Positions 1 to 8,218 of a DNA stretch of 64,000 bases are shown here, piece by piece. A program made the translations under genes and the position numbers. Within the stretch, counting starts at the first letter, position 1. Each line of letters starts with the position of its first letter. The notes beneath the pieces are model-generated. The model was not told the DNA's origin. It was given only the letters and a program-made list of their open reading frames with translations, and did not search any database. The stretch is from Kaistia granuli DSM 23481 (GTDB taxonomy: Bacteria; Pseudomonadota; Alphaproteobacteria; Rhizobiales; Kaistiaceae), in contig NZ_AQYH01000010.1 in the NCBI RefSeq assembly GCF_000380505.1, positions 124,001 through 188,000 of the forward strand, given 5' to 3'.

Positions 1-738
1 CAGACGGCGCGCTTCCTGCAGCCGGATGTGATTGCGGAACTGCAGCGGCGTCATCGATGTCACGGCGCGGAAATGCGCGTGGAAGGCTGAAAGGCTCATG
101 CCGGCGATGGCGGCGAGGTCCTCGACCGAGAAGACCTCGCGATAGGACGCGCGGATGAAGCGGACCGCCCGGTCGATCTGGCCCAGCCGGCCTTCCCCGG
201 CGGCGATCTGGCGCAGCAGCGGCCCCTGTGCCCCGGCCAGCAGGCGGTGAAGGATCTCCTGCTCGACGAGCGGCGCCAGATGTTCCGTATCCTGTCCGGG
301 CTCCAGCAGGGCGAGAAGGCGCACGGCCGCATCGAACATCTCGGACGTCGCCGCACTGTTGCCCAAGGCTTCCGCAGGCGGGGATGGTGGTTCGTCCGGC
401 CAGGAGGCCAGGACGTGGCCGAGCACGGTTCGATCGAATTCCAGCCGCAGGCAAAGGAAGGGCTCCGCCTCGCTTGCCGAAACCACCGCCCCCATCACCG
501 GCAGCTCGATGCCGACGACCAGCAGGCTGGCCTCGTCGTAGACGATGGCACGGCCGCCGATCGTCACCTGCTTCCGTCCCTGGGCGACGAGGCAGAGCGA
601 GGGTGGATAGAGGGTGTGGATCGGCTCAGTCGGCGATGAGGATCGGACAAGGCCTATCCGCGGCAAGGCCGTCTCGAAGATGCCGTCCGCCGGCGCCCAA
701 CGGGCAATGCTGTCGCTCAAATCCTGACGGTTTCGCAT
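1..738 (-). CDS. AraC family transcriptional regulator (3' end cut by window)
   Basis: The minus strand is open for 246 codons from an ATG at 738 to the window edge. Residues about 20-150 resemble the AraC-type regulator N-terminal domain (AraC_N, PF06719; motif LYPPSLCLVAQGRKQV). The C-terminal part contains the first helix-turn-helix of an AraC domain (SVEDLAAIAGMSLSAFHAHF), followed by TPLQFRNHIRLQEARRL, a standard AraC continuation. The second helix-turn-helix and the stop lie outside the window. The gene is divergent from the SDR oxidoreductase at 881, an arrangement common for AraC_N regulators that control a neighbouring oxidoreductase. The inducer is unknown. The family call is secure; the target is inferred from position. 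Confidence 0.85.
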   Translation of the reverse strand, partial: MRNRQDLSDSIARWAPADGIFETALPRIGLVRSSSPTEPIHTLYPPSLCLVAQGRKQVTIGGRAIVYDEASLLVVGIELPVMGAVVSASEAEPFLCLRLEFDRTVLGHVLASWPDEPPSPPAEALGNSAATSEMFDAAVRLLALLEPGQDTEHLAPLVEQEILHRLLAGAQGPLLRQIAAGEGRLGQIDRAVRFIRASYREVFSVEDLAAIAGMSLSAFHAHFRAVTSMTPLQFRNHIRLQEARRL

Positions 739-880
739 GGCTCCATCAGCCATGCGCCGATCGGGAATGCAAGGCTGGCTCGAGAGCTTTGCAGGATCGT
801 GCAAGAAAGCAGGGCTTCCGTTCTACCGCTCCGGCAACGGGGCGAGCGATTGTCCGGCTCCCAACTCCAAGGAGCTCCCC
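739..880. promoter_or_regulatory. Divergent intergenic region with inverted repeat TTGCA-N6-TGCAA
   Basis: This 142-bp gap separates the divergent AraC-type regulator and SDR gene. An inverted repeat, TTGCA at 789-793 and TGCAA at 800-804, lies near its centre and is a candidate operator for the regulator. A clear ribosome-binding site AAGGAG at 869-874 sets the SDR start at 881. No strong -35/-10 pair was recognised, so the operator role is an inference from position and symmetry. Confidence 0.35.
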
Positions 881-1615
881 ATGACTGGAATGGAAAACAA
901 GGTCGTCCTGATCACCGGCGCCAGCAGCGGCATCGGCGCCGCGCTGACGCGGAAGCTGGCGGGATCGGGCGCGCGGCTTCTGATCGGCGCCCGCCGGACG
1001 GATCGCATCGAGGCGCTGGCGGCGGAGTTGCGCGACGCGGGCGGTACGGTGGAATCCCGCACGCTGGACGTGACGAGCCGTGACAGCATGAACGCCTTCG
1101 CCACGGCGGCGCTCGACAGCTTCGGCCGGATCGACGTCATCATCAACAATGCCGGCGTGATGCCGCTGTCGCCGATGGCCGCGCTCAAGATCGACGAGTG
1201 GGACCGGATGATCGACGTCAACATTCGTGGCGTGCTGCATGGCATCGCCGCCGTGCTGCCGGCGATGAGCCGGCAGGGCGAAGGCCAGATCATCAATGTC
1301 TCGTCGATCGGCGGGCTCGCCGTTTCGCCGACGGCGGCGGTCTATTGCGCCACCAAAAACGCGGTTCGGGCGATTTCCGACGGCCTCCGTCAGGAAAACG
1401 ACAGCATCCGCGTGACCTGCGTCTATCCGGGCGTCGTGGAATCGGAGCTGGCCGGCACGATCACCGATCCGGTCGCGGCCGAGGCCATGGTCGCGTATCG
1501 CAGCATCGCTCTCAAGCCCGAGGCGATCGCCGCTGCCATCGCGCATGTGATCGCCCAGCCGGCGGACGTCGACACCAGCGAGATCGTCGTTCGCCCCGCC
1601 CAAAGCCGCCAGTAA
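881..1615 (+). CDS. SDR family NAD(P)-dependent oxidoreductase
   Basis: A 244-residue classical short-chain dehydrogenase/reductase. The nucleotide-binding motif TGASSGIG is at residues 12-19, NNAG at 89-92, a serine pair at 141-142, and the catalytic YxxxK is Y155/K159. Length is typical for the classical SDR family. The reading frame is open further upstream, but AAGGAG six bases before the ATG at 881 decides the start. It is divergent from the AraC-type regulator and probably controlled by it. The substrate cannot be predicted; family members reduce or oxidise a wide range of alcohols, ketones and sugars. The C-terminus (VVRPAQ) is common in serine-dehydrogenase-like SDRs of alphaproteobacteria. 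Confidence 0.92.
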   Translation: MTGMENKVVLITGASSGIGAALTRKLAGSGARLLIGARRTDRIEALAAELRDAGGTVESRTLDVTSRDSMNAFATAALDSFGRIDVIINNAGVMPLSPMAALKIDEWDRMIDVNIRGVLHGIAAVLPAMSRQGEGQIINVSSIGGLAVSPTAAVYCATKNAVRAISDGLRQENDSIRVTCVYPGVVESELAGTITDPVAAEAMVAYRSIALKPEAIAAAIAHVIAQPADVDTSEIVVRPAQSRQ

Positions 1616-1842
1616 GGGAAACCGCGGCCTTCACGCGTCCGTGATCGTCGCGCCCCCTTAACATCGGCGCGCCGCCACCCATCTCTCGAAGACCCTTCCC
1701 AGGGGTATCCGTTGCATCGCTGATGCGATCGACGGCCACGGTGCCGGTCCCGGCGCGGTGGCCTGCTGCGGATCTCGATTTCGGCCGGATGCGCGTGCCG
1801 CCCAAGGGCACGCCGCCGGCCTCCTCATCGAAGGACGAGACA

Positions 1843-2715
1843 ATGGCAAAAGACATCAATGCGGCCGCTTCGGGCCAGTTTCTGATCGGCGGCGACCTGG
1901 CCGTCAACCGGCTCGGCTTCGGCGCCATGCGGATCACTGGCCCCGGCATCTGGGGCGATCCGAAGGACATCGCCGAGGCCAGGCGCACGTTGAAGCGTGT
2001 GCCTGAACTCGGCATCGACCTGATCGACACGGCCGACAGCTACGGCCCCTTCGTCAGCGAGGACCTGATCGCCGATGCCCTCTATCCCTACAAGGGCCTT
2101 GTCATCGCCACCAAGGGTGGCCTGACCCGGCATGGCCCGGATATCTGGCGGGTCGTCGGCCGGCCGGAATATCTGCGCCAGGCCGTGCTGATGAGCCTGC
2201 GCCGGCTGAAGATCGACCGCATCGATCTCTGGCAGTTGCACCGGATCGATTCCCGCGTCCCCCGCGAAGAGCAGTTCCAGGTCATCGCCGAGATGCAGAA
2301 GGAGGGCTTGATCCGCCATGTCGGCCTGTCGGAGGTGTCCGTCGAGGAGATCAAGGCGGCGCAGAAGTTCTTCCCGGTGACGACCGTGCAAAACCAGTAC
2401 AACCTCGTCGATCGCAAGAGCGAGGCGGTGCTCGACTTCGCCGAGGCCAACCAGATCGGCTTCATTCCCTGGGCGCCGCTCGCCTCGGGCGATCTCGCCC
2501 GGCCGGGTTCGGCGCTGACCAAGATCGCCGGCAAGCTCGGCGCGACGCCGAGCCAGGTGGCGCTCGCCTGGCTGCTGAAGCGCTCGAAGGTGATGCTGCC
2601 GATCCCCGGCACCGGCAGTGTCCGGCATCTGGAGGAGAACACGGCCGCCGCGTCGATCCAGCTCTCCGACACGGATTTCGCCGATCTCGACGCGGAAGCC
2701 CGCCGCGCGGCGTAG
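1843..2715 (+). CDS. Aldo/keto reductase
   Basis: A 290-residue aldo/keto reductase with the catalytic tetrad visible as D62 and Y67 (IDTADSYG), K91 (VIATKGG) and H133 (LWQLHRID). The C-terminal NADPH-binding segment is present ([17 protein letters not shown]). Such enzymes are cytosolic NADPH-dependent carbonyl reductases; the natural substrate is unknown. The start at 1843 is chosen because the protein then begins just before the usual first beta strand and a purine-rich AAGGACGAGA lies upstream. The gene follows the SDR in the same direction after 227 bp, so the two may share regulation by the AraC-type protein, but the gap is long enough for a separate promoter. Confidence 0.92.
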   Translation: MAKDINAAASGQFLIGGDLAVNRLGFGAMRITGPGIWGDPKDIAEARRTLKRVPELGIDLIDTADSYGPFVSEDLIADALYPYKGLVIATKGGLTRHGPDIWRVVGRPEYLRQAVLMSLRRLKIDRIDLWQLHRIDSRVPREEQFQVIAEMQKEGLIRHVGLSEVSVEEIKAAQKFFPVTTVQNQYNLVDRKSEAVLDFAEANQIGFIPWAPLASGDLARPGSALTKIAGKLGATPSQVALAWLLKRSKVMLPIPGTGSVRHLEENTAAASIQLSDTDFADLDAEARRAA

Positions 2716-2914
2716 CATTGTCAGGATACCCGCCGGCCATGGCGGTTGTCGTGGCCGGCGGATTGTTCTCATCGCATGGCGCCGGCCCCAATCTCCCCCT
2801 CGCCGTCATCCCGGGCTTGTCCCGGGATCCTTACAGCCGGCTTGCCGGCCGTGCGAACCTCCCCTCGGCTGCATGAAGCCCCGTCGGCGCAGGGATGACG
2901 GCGGAGGGTGGGGC
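2716..2914. other. Intergenic region holding palindromic element A1
   Basis: This is the first part of a 613-bp gap between the two aldo/keto reductases. It contains repeat element A1 at 2801-2903 and no credible gene. The rest of the gap holds the dehydrogenase remnant listed separately. Confidence 0.6.
2801..2903. repeat. Dispersed palindromic element, family A, copy 1 (103 bp)
   Basis: The element begins CGCCGTCATCCC (2801-2812) and ends with the exact inverse GGGATGACGGCG (2892-2903). A short internal palindrome CCCGGG...CCCGGG follows the left end. Related copies occur at 8001, 13790, 16147, 26583 and 59037. The size and paired-palindrome design resemble rhizobial RIME elements and Brucella Bru-RS repeats; identity with either was not tested. 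Confidence 0.8.
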
Positions 2915-3330
2915 TCAGTCCAGCAGACTGAGCGCCACGATCTCGTCGGAAACCCGCGGCGTCAGGATCGAATTGGCGGCGACGGTGAAGACGACATTTT
3001 GCCTGCCTTGTTGTCGTAGACCGCCGGCATCGCGACCGCTGGCGCCTCGACCCGCGACTTCCACAGCACGTCACCCGCCTTTGGGTCGATCGCGCGGACG
3101 CCCGTATCCACCGAAACGATCAGGCCGGCGAAGGCGGTCAGCGCCATGATCCAGGCGCCGAGCGATCGGACGTTCCGGGTGGCATGGGTTGGGTCGACGG
3201 TCTCGATGTGGCTCGACCCCATGCGAGGCTCGGCCACAAGTGGCTCGCCGGCCGTCCCCTTATGGTTCACATTGATGGGATCGCCCGTCGCGCCGGGCGA
3301 TCCGTCCGACCGTCGAAGGAAGCACGTCAT
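2915..3330 (-). pseudogene. Remnant of PQQ-type beta-propeller dehydrogenase C-terminus, frameshifted
   Basis: On the minus strand one frame reads VDTGVRAIDPKAGDVLWKSR, a PQQ beta-propeller repeat (AxD..TGxxxW), and runs into AVYDNKAGK before leaving the homology. A shift of frame near 3003 restores NVVFTVAANSILTPRVSDEI and ends in VALSLLD with a stop at 2917-2915, which resembles the C-terminus of membrane-bound PQQ glucose/quinate-type dehydrogenases. No upstream propeller blades are present: the region beyond about 3150 does not look like the family. This is therefore a truncated, frameshifted fragment of about 80 residues. The exact dehydrogenase subfamily is uncertain. Confidence 0.6.
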
Positions 3331-4309
3331 GGATTATGTCCGTCTCGGCCGCACTGGCCTCGAAGTCTCCCGCCTTTGCCTCGGCTGCATGAGCTATGGC
3401 GATCCGGCCCGTGGCAACCATGCCTGGACGTTGCCCGAGGATGAGAGCCGGCCTTTCATCCGCAAGGCGCTCGATCTCGGCATCAACTTCTTCGACACGG
3501 CGAACGTCTATTCGGATGGCACCAGCGAGGAGATCGTCGGCCGGGCGCTGAAAGATTACGCCCGCCGCGAGGAGGTGGTGATCGCCACGAAGGTGCATGG
3601 CCGCATGCGCCCCGGCCCGAACGGCGCCGGCCTGTCGCGAAAGGCCATCCTGCAGGAGATCGACGCCAGCCTGACCCGGCTCGGCACCGACTATGTCGAT
3701 CTCTACCAGATCCATCGCTTCGACTATCAGACGCCGATCGAGGAGACGCTCGAGGCGCTCGACGAGGTCGTGAAATCGGGCAAGGCGCGCTATATCGGCG
3801 CCTCGTCGATGCATGCCTGGCAGTTCGCCAAGATGCTGGGCGCGCAGGAGCGGCTGGGCCTTGCCCGCTTCGTCTCGATGCAGAACTACGTTAATTTGCT
3901 CTATCGCGAGGAGGAGCGCGAGATGCTGCCGCTCTGCGCGGACGAGGGCATCGGCGTGATCCCGTGGAGTCCGCTGGCGCGCGGCCGGCTGACGCGCGAC
4001 TGGGACGAGAAGACGGCGCGCGCCGAGACGGACGAATTCGGCAAGGGCCTCTATGCCCGCACCGCCGATGCCGACCGGCAGGTGGTCGAGGCGGTCGCCC
4101 ATGTCGCCGCCCAGCGCGGCCTGCCGCGCGCGCAGATCGCGCTCGCCTGGGTGCTGTCGAAATCGGGGATCACCGCGCCGATCGTCGGCGCCACCAAGCC
4201 GCATCACCTCGACGACGCGGCGGCGGCGCTCACGGTCCGGCTCGACGATTTCGAGATCGCCGCGCTGGAGGCCGCCTACGTGCCGCACGCGGTGGCCGGC
4301 TTCATGTGA
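3329..4309 (+). CDS. Aldo/keto reductase (Tas/YajO-like)
   Basis: A 326-residue aldo/keto reductase of the YajO/Tas type, opening MDYVRLGRTGLEVSRLCLG. The catalytic residues D56, Y61 (FFDTANVYS), K88 (VIATKVH) and H129 (LYQIHRFD) are present. The C-terminus ends in the GATKPHHLDDA cofactor-binding region. The ATG at 3329 is preceded by GAAGGAAG. An upstream extension of the frame is rejected because it runs through the decayed dehydrogenase on the other strand. It is convergent with the secreted hydrolase gene, only 9 bp away. Expected to be a soluble NADPH-dependent reductase; substrate unknown. It is distinct in sequence from the aldo/keto reductase at 1843. Confidence 0.92.
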   Translation: MDYVRLGRTGLEVSRLCLGCMSYGDPARGNHAWTLPEDESRPFIRKALDLGINFFDTANVYSDGTSEEIVGRALKDYARREEVVIATKVHGRMRPGPNGAGLSRKAILQEIDASLTRLGTDYVDLYQIHRFDYQTPIEETLEALDEVVKSGKARYIGASSMHAWQFAKMLGAQERLGLARFVSMQNYVNLLYREEEREMLPLCADEGIGVIPWSPLARGRLTRDWDEKTARAETDEFGKGLYARTADADRQVVEAVAHVAAQRGLPRAQIALAWVLSKSGITAPIVGATKPHHLDDAAAALTVRLDDFEIAALEAAYVPHAVAGFM

Positions 4310-4318
4310 GGCGGCGGC

Positions 4319-5563
4319 TCACTGCTGGTCGAACCAGGATTTCCATTCCGGCACCGCCTTGGCATAGGTGCCGCGATGGGTGGTCGGGCCGGTCGAGATC
4401 GCGGTGACCGCGGGGTTGCCGGCGCCCATTGCGCGCTGGTAGGTCATCGCCATCTGGCCGACGCCGGTGGTGATGGCCTCGTCCGCATCGCCATAATAGT
4501 TGCGGACGGGCGACTTTATGATCCAGCGATAGGCCTGCGCCTCACGCAGCAGCCTGCCATAGGCCGATCCGGCGAAGAACTGCGGATCGAAATAGTCGGC
4601 CCGGACCAGCTTGCGCAGATCGGACGGGATGTCCGCAGCGTCGAAAGGCTCGCGCTCATACGCTTTGCGCGCGACGTCGTAATAGGCGTCGTTCAGGACG
4701 GAGCGGGCGAGGCCCGGCACGCCATAGTAGTTCTCATAGGCGAAGGACGACAGGATCACGATGCTGTTGAGCCAGTCGGCATCGATGGGGCGCGGAAAGT
4801 TCAGGAAGCCGTTCATCAGCGCGAACACGTCGAGCGGCGCGCTGGCCGTGGCGGCGGCGGCGACCCGGACGCCGGCGCTTTCCAGCTTCTCAAGGCATGC
4901 CATGGTGACGAAGCCGCCTTGCGACCAGCCGCCAAGGACGAGCTTGTCGGTGGTGATGCCCATCGCGCCGAGCACGTCGCCCGAGGCGCGGATCATGTCG
5001 TGGCAGGCCTGCTGGTGGCTGCCCTTTACCATGTAGCCCTCGGGCTCGGACGAAATGCCCATGCCGAAATAGTCGGCTCCGATGACGACATAGCCCTGGC
5101 CGGCGAACTGCGCCAGCATCAGTTGGGTCTCGGGTGACTGCTCTGGAAACGAAGGAACCTGTTGCCGTTCGTAGACCGTGCCGTGCTGGTAGGAGAGAAC
5201 GGGGAAGGATTCCGCCCCCGTGTCCGGGATCGCCAGAAGACCCGATGCGCGGATCGGCTTATTGCCGCGTTCCGGCACGACGGAATCGTAGCTTAACCGA
5301 TAGAGCGTCACGGCGTTCCTTGCGGGCGTATAGGCCACGTCGATGCCGGCAAATTTCGGAAAATTAGTCGTGAGGATCCGGTTCAGCCTGTCGGCGTCCC
5401 AGTGGCCGATGCGCTCGTAGCGGACGCCAGAATTCACGGCGGCAGCCGGACCGGCCGGCTCGGACGGCGCGATCGGCGCTTCGCCCGACGACGCCGCCAT
5501 GGCAGCGAGAGGCGCCGCGAGACAAGCGCCCAGAAGCGCGAGGGTACAGATGATCTTCGACAT
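4319..5563 (-). CDS. Secreted alpha/beta hydrolase (secretory lipase-like)
   Basis: A 414-residue protein with a signal peptide (residues 1-23, MSKIICTLALLGACLAAPLA then AMA). The nucleophile elbow GGWSQGG places the serine at 214; a candidate acid lies in YYGDADE and a candidate histidine in THRGTYAK near the C-terminus. Overall it resembles the secretory lipase/tributyrin-type alpha/beta hydrolases (LIP family, PF03583) and related esterases, so it is probably an exported esterase or lipase. The ATG at 5563 follows GGGAG on the minus strand. A longer frame to 5686 is open but would bury the signal peptide. It stands alone, convergent with the aldo/keto reductase. Confidence 0.8.
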   Translation of the reverse strand: MSKIICTLALLGACLAAPLAAMAASSGEAPIAPSEPAGPAAAVNSGVRYERIGHWDADRLNRILTTNFPKFAGIDVAYTPARNAVTLYRLSYDSVVPERGNKPIRASGLLAIPDTGAESFPVLSYQHGTVYERQQVPSFPEQSPETQLMLAQFAGQGYVVIGADYFGMGISSEPEGYMVKGSHQQACHDMIRASGDVLGAMGITTDKLVLGGWSQGGFVTMACLEKLESAGVRVAAAATASAPLDVFALMNGFLNFPRPIDADWLNSIVILSSFAYENYYGVPGLARSVLNDAYYDVARKAYEREPFDAADIPSDLRKLVRADYFDPQFFAGSAYGRLLREAQAYRWIIKSPVRNYYGDADEAITTGVGQMAMTYQRAMGAGNPAVTAISTGPTTHRGTYAKAVPEWKSWFDQQ

Positions 5564-5736
5564 GAAAGCTCCCGGCGACGGGCGTTTCTCCTGCACCGGC
5601 GCCGGTCGCCCGCCTCGGGCATAGTCCCATTGCGTAAAGATCCCGTTGCAGGGGGCGGCAACGCCCCGCTTTACCGCGAGCCGCAATGGCGCGAGGATCT
5701 GGGCAGATCCTCGATTTCTGAACCGTCGCAGGCCCG
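5564..5736. other. Intergenic region without recognisable gene
   Basis: The first part of a 590-bp gap before the membrane protein at 6154. It should carry the promoter of the hydrolase on the minus strand, but no clear -35/-10 pair was recognised. Decayed sequence of the methyltransferase-like remnant may start here. Confidence 0.4.
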
Positions 5737-6043
5737 GATCCGCGCCCGCTCTATCAGGACGTGCTGGTGGCGCTCGACCGAGGGCGTGGCATCAACGACG
5801 GCCAGCCGAGCCAGTGGGCGCAGGTGTTTGACCGGCAGCGGTGCCGCCTTCATCGCCTTTCTCGGCGCGCGCGACGAGGAAGTCGGACGCCGCCTCGCCA
5901 GGGCGCTTTCTCGCGATGGTGGCGGCCCGGTCCGCTCGCTGCGCCGCGATGTCCACGCCGAGGAGGCGAGCTGCCGGCTGCACGGCGAAGGCTGGTGCCT
6001 GTCGCGACGGCAGCCGGCAACAGGATCAGGCGACGGCGCATGA
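5737..6043 (+). pseudogene. Broken protein-L-isoaspartate-methyltransferase-like gene
   Basis: One frame from 5737 reads DPRPLYQDVLVALDRGRGINDGQPS, which resembles the N-terminal substrate-side segment (DPR.LYHDVLVAID....NNGQPS) of PCMT-like SAM methyltransferases. Near 5840 the homology switches frame to GAAFIAFLGARDEEVGRRLA and then SLRRDVHAEEASCRLHGEGW, which looks like the C-terminus of the same family. The whole central SAM-binding domain (GxGxG) is missing, and the 5' end has also drifted out of frame. So this is a deletion- and frameshift-damaged relic rather than a working enzyme. The family assignment comes from memory of the motifs and needs a profile search. Confidence 0.5.
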
Positions 6044-6153
6044 CGGATTAGGCCGGGCCCCAGAGGATGCCAGAGACTGTTGTCGGCATTGCGTCTGGAG
6101 CCGGAGGCAGAGCTGTGCTCTGATCGACGGCATCGGCACGGACGGGCGCCCGC

Positions 6154-6942
6154 ATGACGAACTACTGGACCTCGGCAGGGATCGGGATTGCCTTTGCGGC
6201 GGCGGCGCTGGCGATCGTCTTCGGCAGCTATTTTCTCGCCCGTCGGCTGCTCAGCAATGGCGAGGACGGCGATCGGACGCCAGAGGCGGCCGCCTCGATC
6301 GCGGTCCGCATCGCCGCGCTGCACGGCCTGATCCTGGCGCTGGTCTATGCGCAGGAGCTCGACGACTACAAGGGCATCCGCAATGTGCTGACGCAGGAGG
6401 CGACGGCGATCTCTGACGTCTATCACGATGTCGGCCGCTATGGCGGCCCGATCGTCGCCCCGGTGCAGGCGACGCTGGCAAGCTATCTCGATACAGTTGT
6501 GAACGAGGAGTGGGACCAGCTGGCGCGGGGAGAAGGTCTGTCGGCGCAGGCTTGGATCGACTGGGACAATGTCTACCAGAAGCTGCTCGACCTGACGCCG
6601 ACGAGCGATCGCGAGCGCTACCTGGCCGGGCGGATGCGCGACCGAATTACCGCCGTCGCCGGCTTTCGCCAGCTGCGCGAGGCGACGGCGGTCGGTCGCT
6701 TCAGCGGCCTGTTCTGGGCGCCGGCCCTGATCGGGCTCGCGCTGCTGGCCGTGCCTTTCTATGTCTATCGCCCGAGCCGCAGCAATCTGATCTTGCTGTC
6801 GATCTTCGCGCTCTATTCCGGCGTCATCCTGTTCTTCATCTACGCCTTCGCCAATCCCTTCGCCCAGCCCGGAAAGCTGCAGCCGGTGCCTTTCCAGCAT
6901 CTCCTGCGCGGCGACATCGGCAAGAGCCTGCCGAACGGTTGA
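6154..6942 (+). CDS. DUF4239/bestrophin-like integral membrane protein
   Basis: A 262-residue membrane protein. Segments at about 8-32 and 50-70 are hydrophobic, followed by a roughly 125-residue soluble loop, then two more membrane helices at about 195-215 and 222-240. It ends with ANPFAQPGKLQPVPFQ, the Asn-Pro-Phe feature typical of DUF4239. This topology matches the DUF4239 (bestrophin-like) family of uncharacterised membrane proteins. The start is the ATG at 6154. A second protein of the same layout is encoded at 10062 inside the GTA cluster. No function can be assigned; an ion-channel-like role is only a family-level guess. Confidence 0.75.
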   Translation: MTNYWTSAGIGIAFAAAALAIVFGSYFLARRLLSNGEDGDRTPEAAASIAVRIAALHGLILALVYAQELDDYKGIRNVLTQEATAISDVYHDVGRYGGPIVAPVQATLASYLDTVVNEEWDQLARGEGLSAQAWIDWDNVYQKLLDLTPTSDRERYLAGRMRDRITAVAGFRQLREATAVGRFSGLFWAPALIGLALLAVPFYVYRPSRSNLILLSIFALYSGVILFFIYAFANPFAQPGKLQPVPFQHLLRGDIGKSLPNG

Positions 6943-6966
6943 CGGTCGCCCGTGCCTTGCCCGCCC

Positions 6967-7737
6967 CTACCTTGCCGTCCAGCCGCCGTCGACGAGGATC
7001 GTCTGCCCGGTGATCATCGAAGCGGCGTCGGAGGCGAGGAAGACGATGACGCCGGAGACCTCCTTCGGCTCGCCGATCCGGTGCAGCGCGGCGATGCGCT
7101 CCAGCACGTCGGCGTGGAACTTGGGATCGGAAAGTGCCTCGGCGGTGCCGTCAGTGCGGATGAAGGTCGGCGCGACACAGTTGACGCGGACATTGTGTCG
7201 GCCCCATTCGACCGCGAAGCATTTCGTCATGTGGCCGACGGCCGCCTTGCTCAGGCAGTAGATCGCCTCGCCGGGCAGGGCGATCGAGCCGGCCTGCGAG
7301 CCCATGTTGACGATGGCGCCGGATTTTCGTGCGATCATGTGGCGGCCGACATACTGGCTCAGGAAGAAGGTCGACTTCACGTTCAGGTTGATCGTGAAGT
7401 CGAACTCGTCTTCCGGATAGTCCTCGACAGGGCCCTCGGTGCCGCCGCCGACATTGTTGACCAGGATGTCGAGATGGCCGAATTCGGCGATCGCTCTGTC
7501 CACGGCGGCATAGGCCTGCTTCAAATCGAGGACATCCATCTGCAGCGGCAGGGCGCGGCGGCCCATCGCCTCGATTTCCTGAACCAGGCCGGCATCGGCG
7601 GTCGCATCGCGCAGGCCGAGCGCCACGTCGGCGCCGGCCGCCGCGAGCGCCAGCGCCGTGGCGCGTCCCAGTCCACGCGCCGCGCCGGTGACCAGGGCCT
7701 TGCGGCCGGCGAGGCTGAAATTCGGCAGGTCGCTCAT
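6967..7737 (-). CDS. SDR family oxidoreductase
   Basis: A 256-residue classical SDR. It has the cofactor motif TGAARGLG at residues 17-24, NNVG at 94-97 and the triad S147, Y160, K164. The C-terminus has the usual GQTILVDGGWTAR ending of FabG-like enzymes. The ATG at 7737 follows GGGAGGGG on the minus strand, a strong ribosome-binding site. It probably reduces or oxidises a small alcohol/ketone or sugar using NAD(P)H; the substrate is unknown. It is convergent with the DUF4239-like gene (24 bp apart) and transcribed away from the GTA cluster. Confidence 0.92.
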   Translation of the reverse strand: MSDLPNFSLAGRKALVTGAARGLGRATALALAAAGADVALGLRDATADAGLVQEIEAMGRRALPLQMDVLDLKQAYAAVDRAIAEFGHLDILVNNVGGGTEGPVEDYPEDEFDFTINLNVKSTFFLSQYVGRHMIARKSGAIVNMGSQAGSIALPGEAIYCLSKAAVGHMTKCFAVEWGRHNVRVNCVAPTFIRTDGTAEALSDPKFHADVLERIAALHRIGEPKEVSGVIVFLASDAASMITGQTILVDGGWTAR

Positions 7738-7890
7738 CGGTTTCCCCTCCCAAGGAATGGATGTCTTGCGGGAGGATAGAGCAGGGCGGGAAGCTTGTCT
7801 GGCGCTGTTGCACGCCATGGCCATCCGATCGAAGCCGTCCGCAACCCTCGGCATGGCGGTGGACCGGTTCGGATGATAGGAAAATAATCC

Positions 7891-7919
7891 TTGACAGCGT
7901 GACGCTGCTCCGGTAGGGT
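7891..7919 (+). promoter_or_regulatory. Promoter-like site with internal dyad (TTGACA-N17-TAGGGT)
   Basis: A perfect -35 hexamer TTGACA is at 7891-7896 and a weak -10 TAGGGT at 7914-7919, spaced 17 bp. The start of the spacer overlaps the dyad CAGCG-TGA-CGCTG (7895-7907). A dyad between -35 and -10 is the arrangement used by MerR-type activators, but no MerR-like gene is in view. It points toward the terminase genes 300 bp away and could be either the GTA promoter or a leftover of a lost gene. Confidence 0.35.
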
Positions 7920-8000
7920 TCAGGCATCGTCGAAGAGTTGCGTTCGGCGGCGGGTTCGCCGCTCCGACGACTTCGCACCCAAGTTCATTCCACCCTCTGT

Positions 8001-8110
8001 CGTCATCCCGGGCTTGACCCGGGGCCCATGCAGCCGCGTTGCCGGCCGTGCGAACCTCTCCGTGGCGCGGCTGGATGGATCCTCGCCTTTGCGAGGAGGG
8101 CGGATAGCGT
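8001..8110. repeat. Dispersed palindromic element, family A, copy 2
   Basis: Begins CGTCATCCCGGGCTTGACCC, very close to the left half of copy 1, and shares the internal segment GCCGGCCGTGCGAACCTC with it. The right half instead matches the GGATCCTCGCC...GCGAGGA hairpin of other copies, so it looks like a mosaic of two sub-types. It lies about 110 bp upstream of the first GTA gene. Confidence 0.75.
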
Positions 8111-8218
8111 GGGGCACAGGCTGAGCGCGAGGATGTCGGGGAGTGGCGTGAGCGCCGCGTCCTCTTCAAAACGTCCTGGCGCCCCTGCGCGCCGCAGTCC
8201 CCGCATCGAGGCAAACGA

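Larger units (their letters stand above)
7738..8218. other. 480-bp non-coding region upstream of the GTA cluster
   Basis: This gap separates the divergent SDR gene and the first GTA gene. It contains a TTGACA promoter-like sequence at 7891 and palindromic element A2 at 8001-8110. No gene is evident. The GTA promoter is expected here, but the element lies between the best -35-like site and the first gene. Confidence 0.6.

Noticed and set aside
1616-1842. GCATC-GCT-GATGC repeat upstream of the first aldo/keto reductase as an operator
   Set aside because: The arms are only five bases and no promoter elements accompany them; likely chance in GC-rich sequence.
5671-6900. A 409-codon minus-strand frame over the DUF4239-like gene
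   Set aside because: The plus-strand frame shows membrane helices and a family ending; the minus frame is charged low-complexity sequence.
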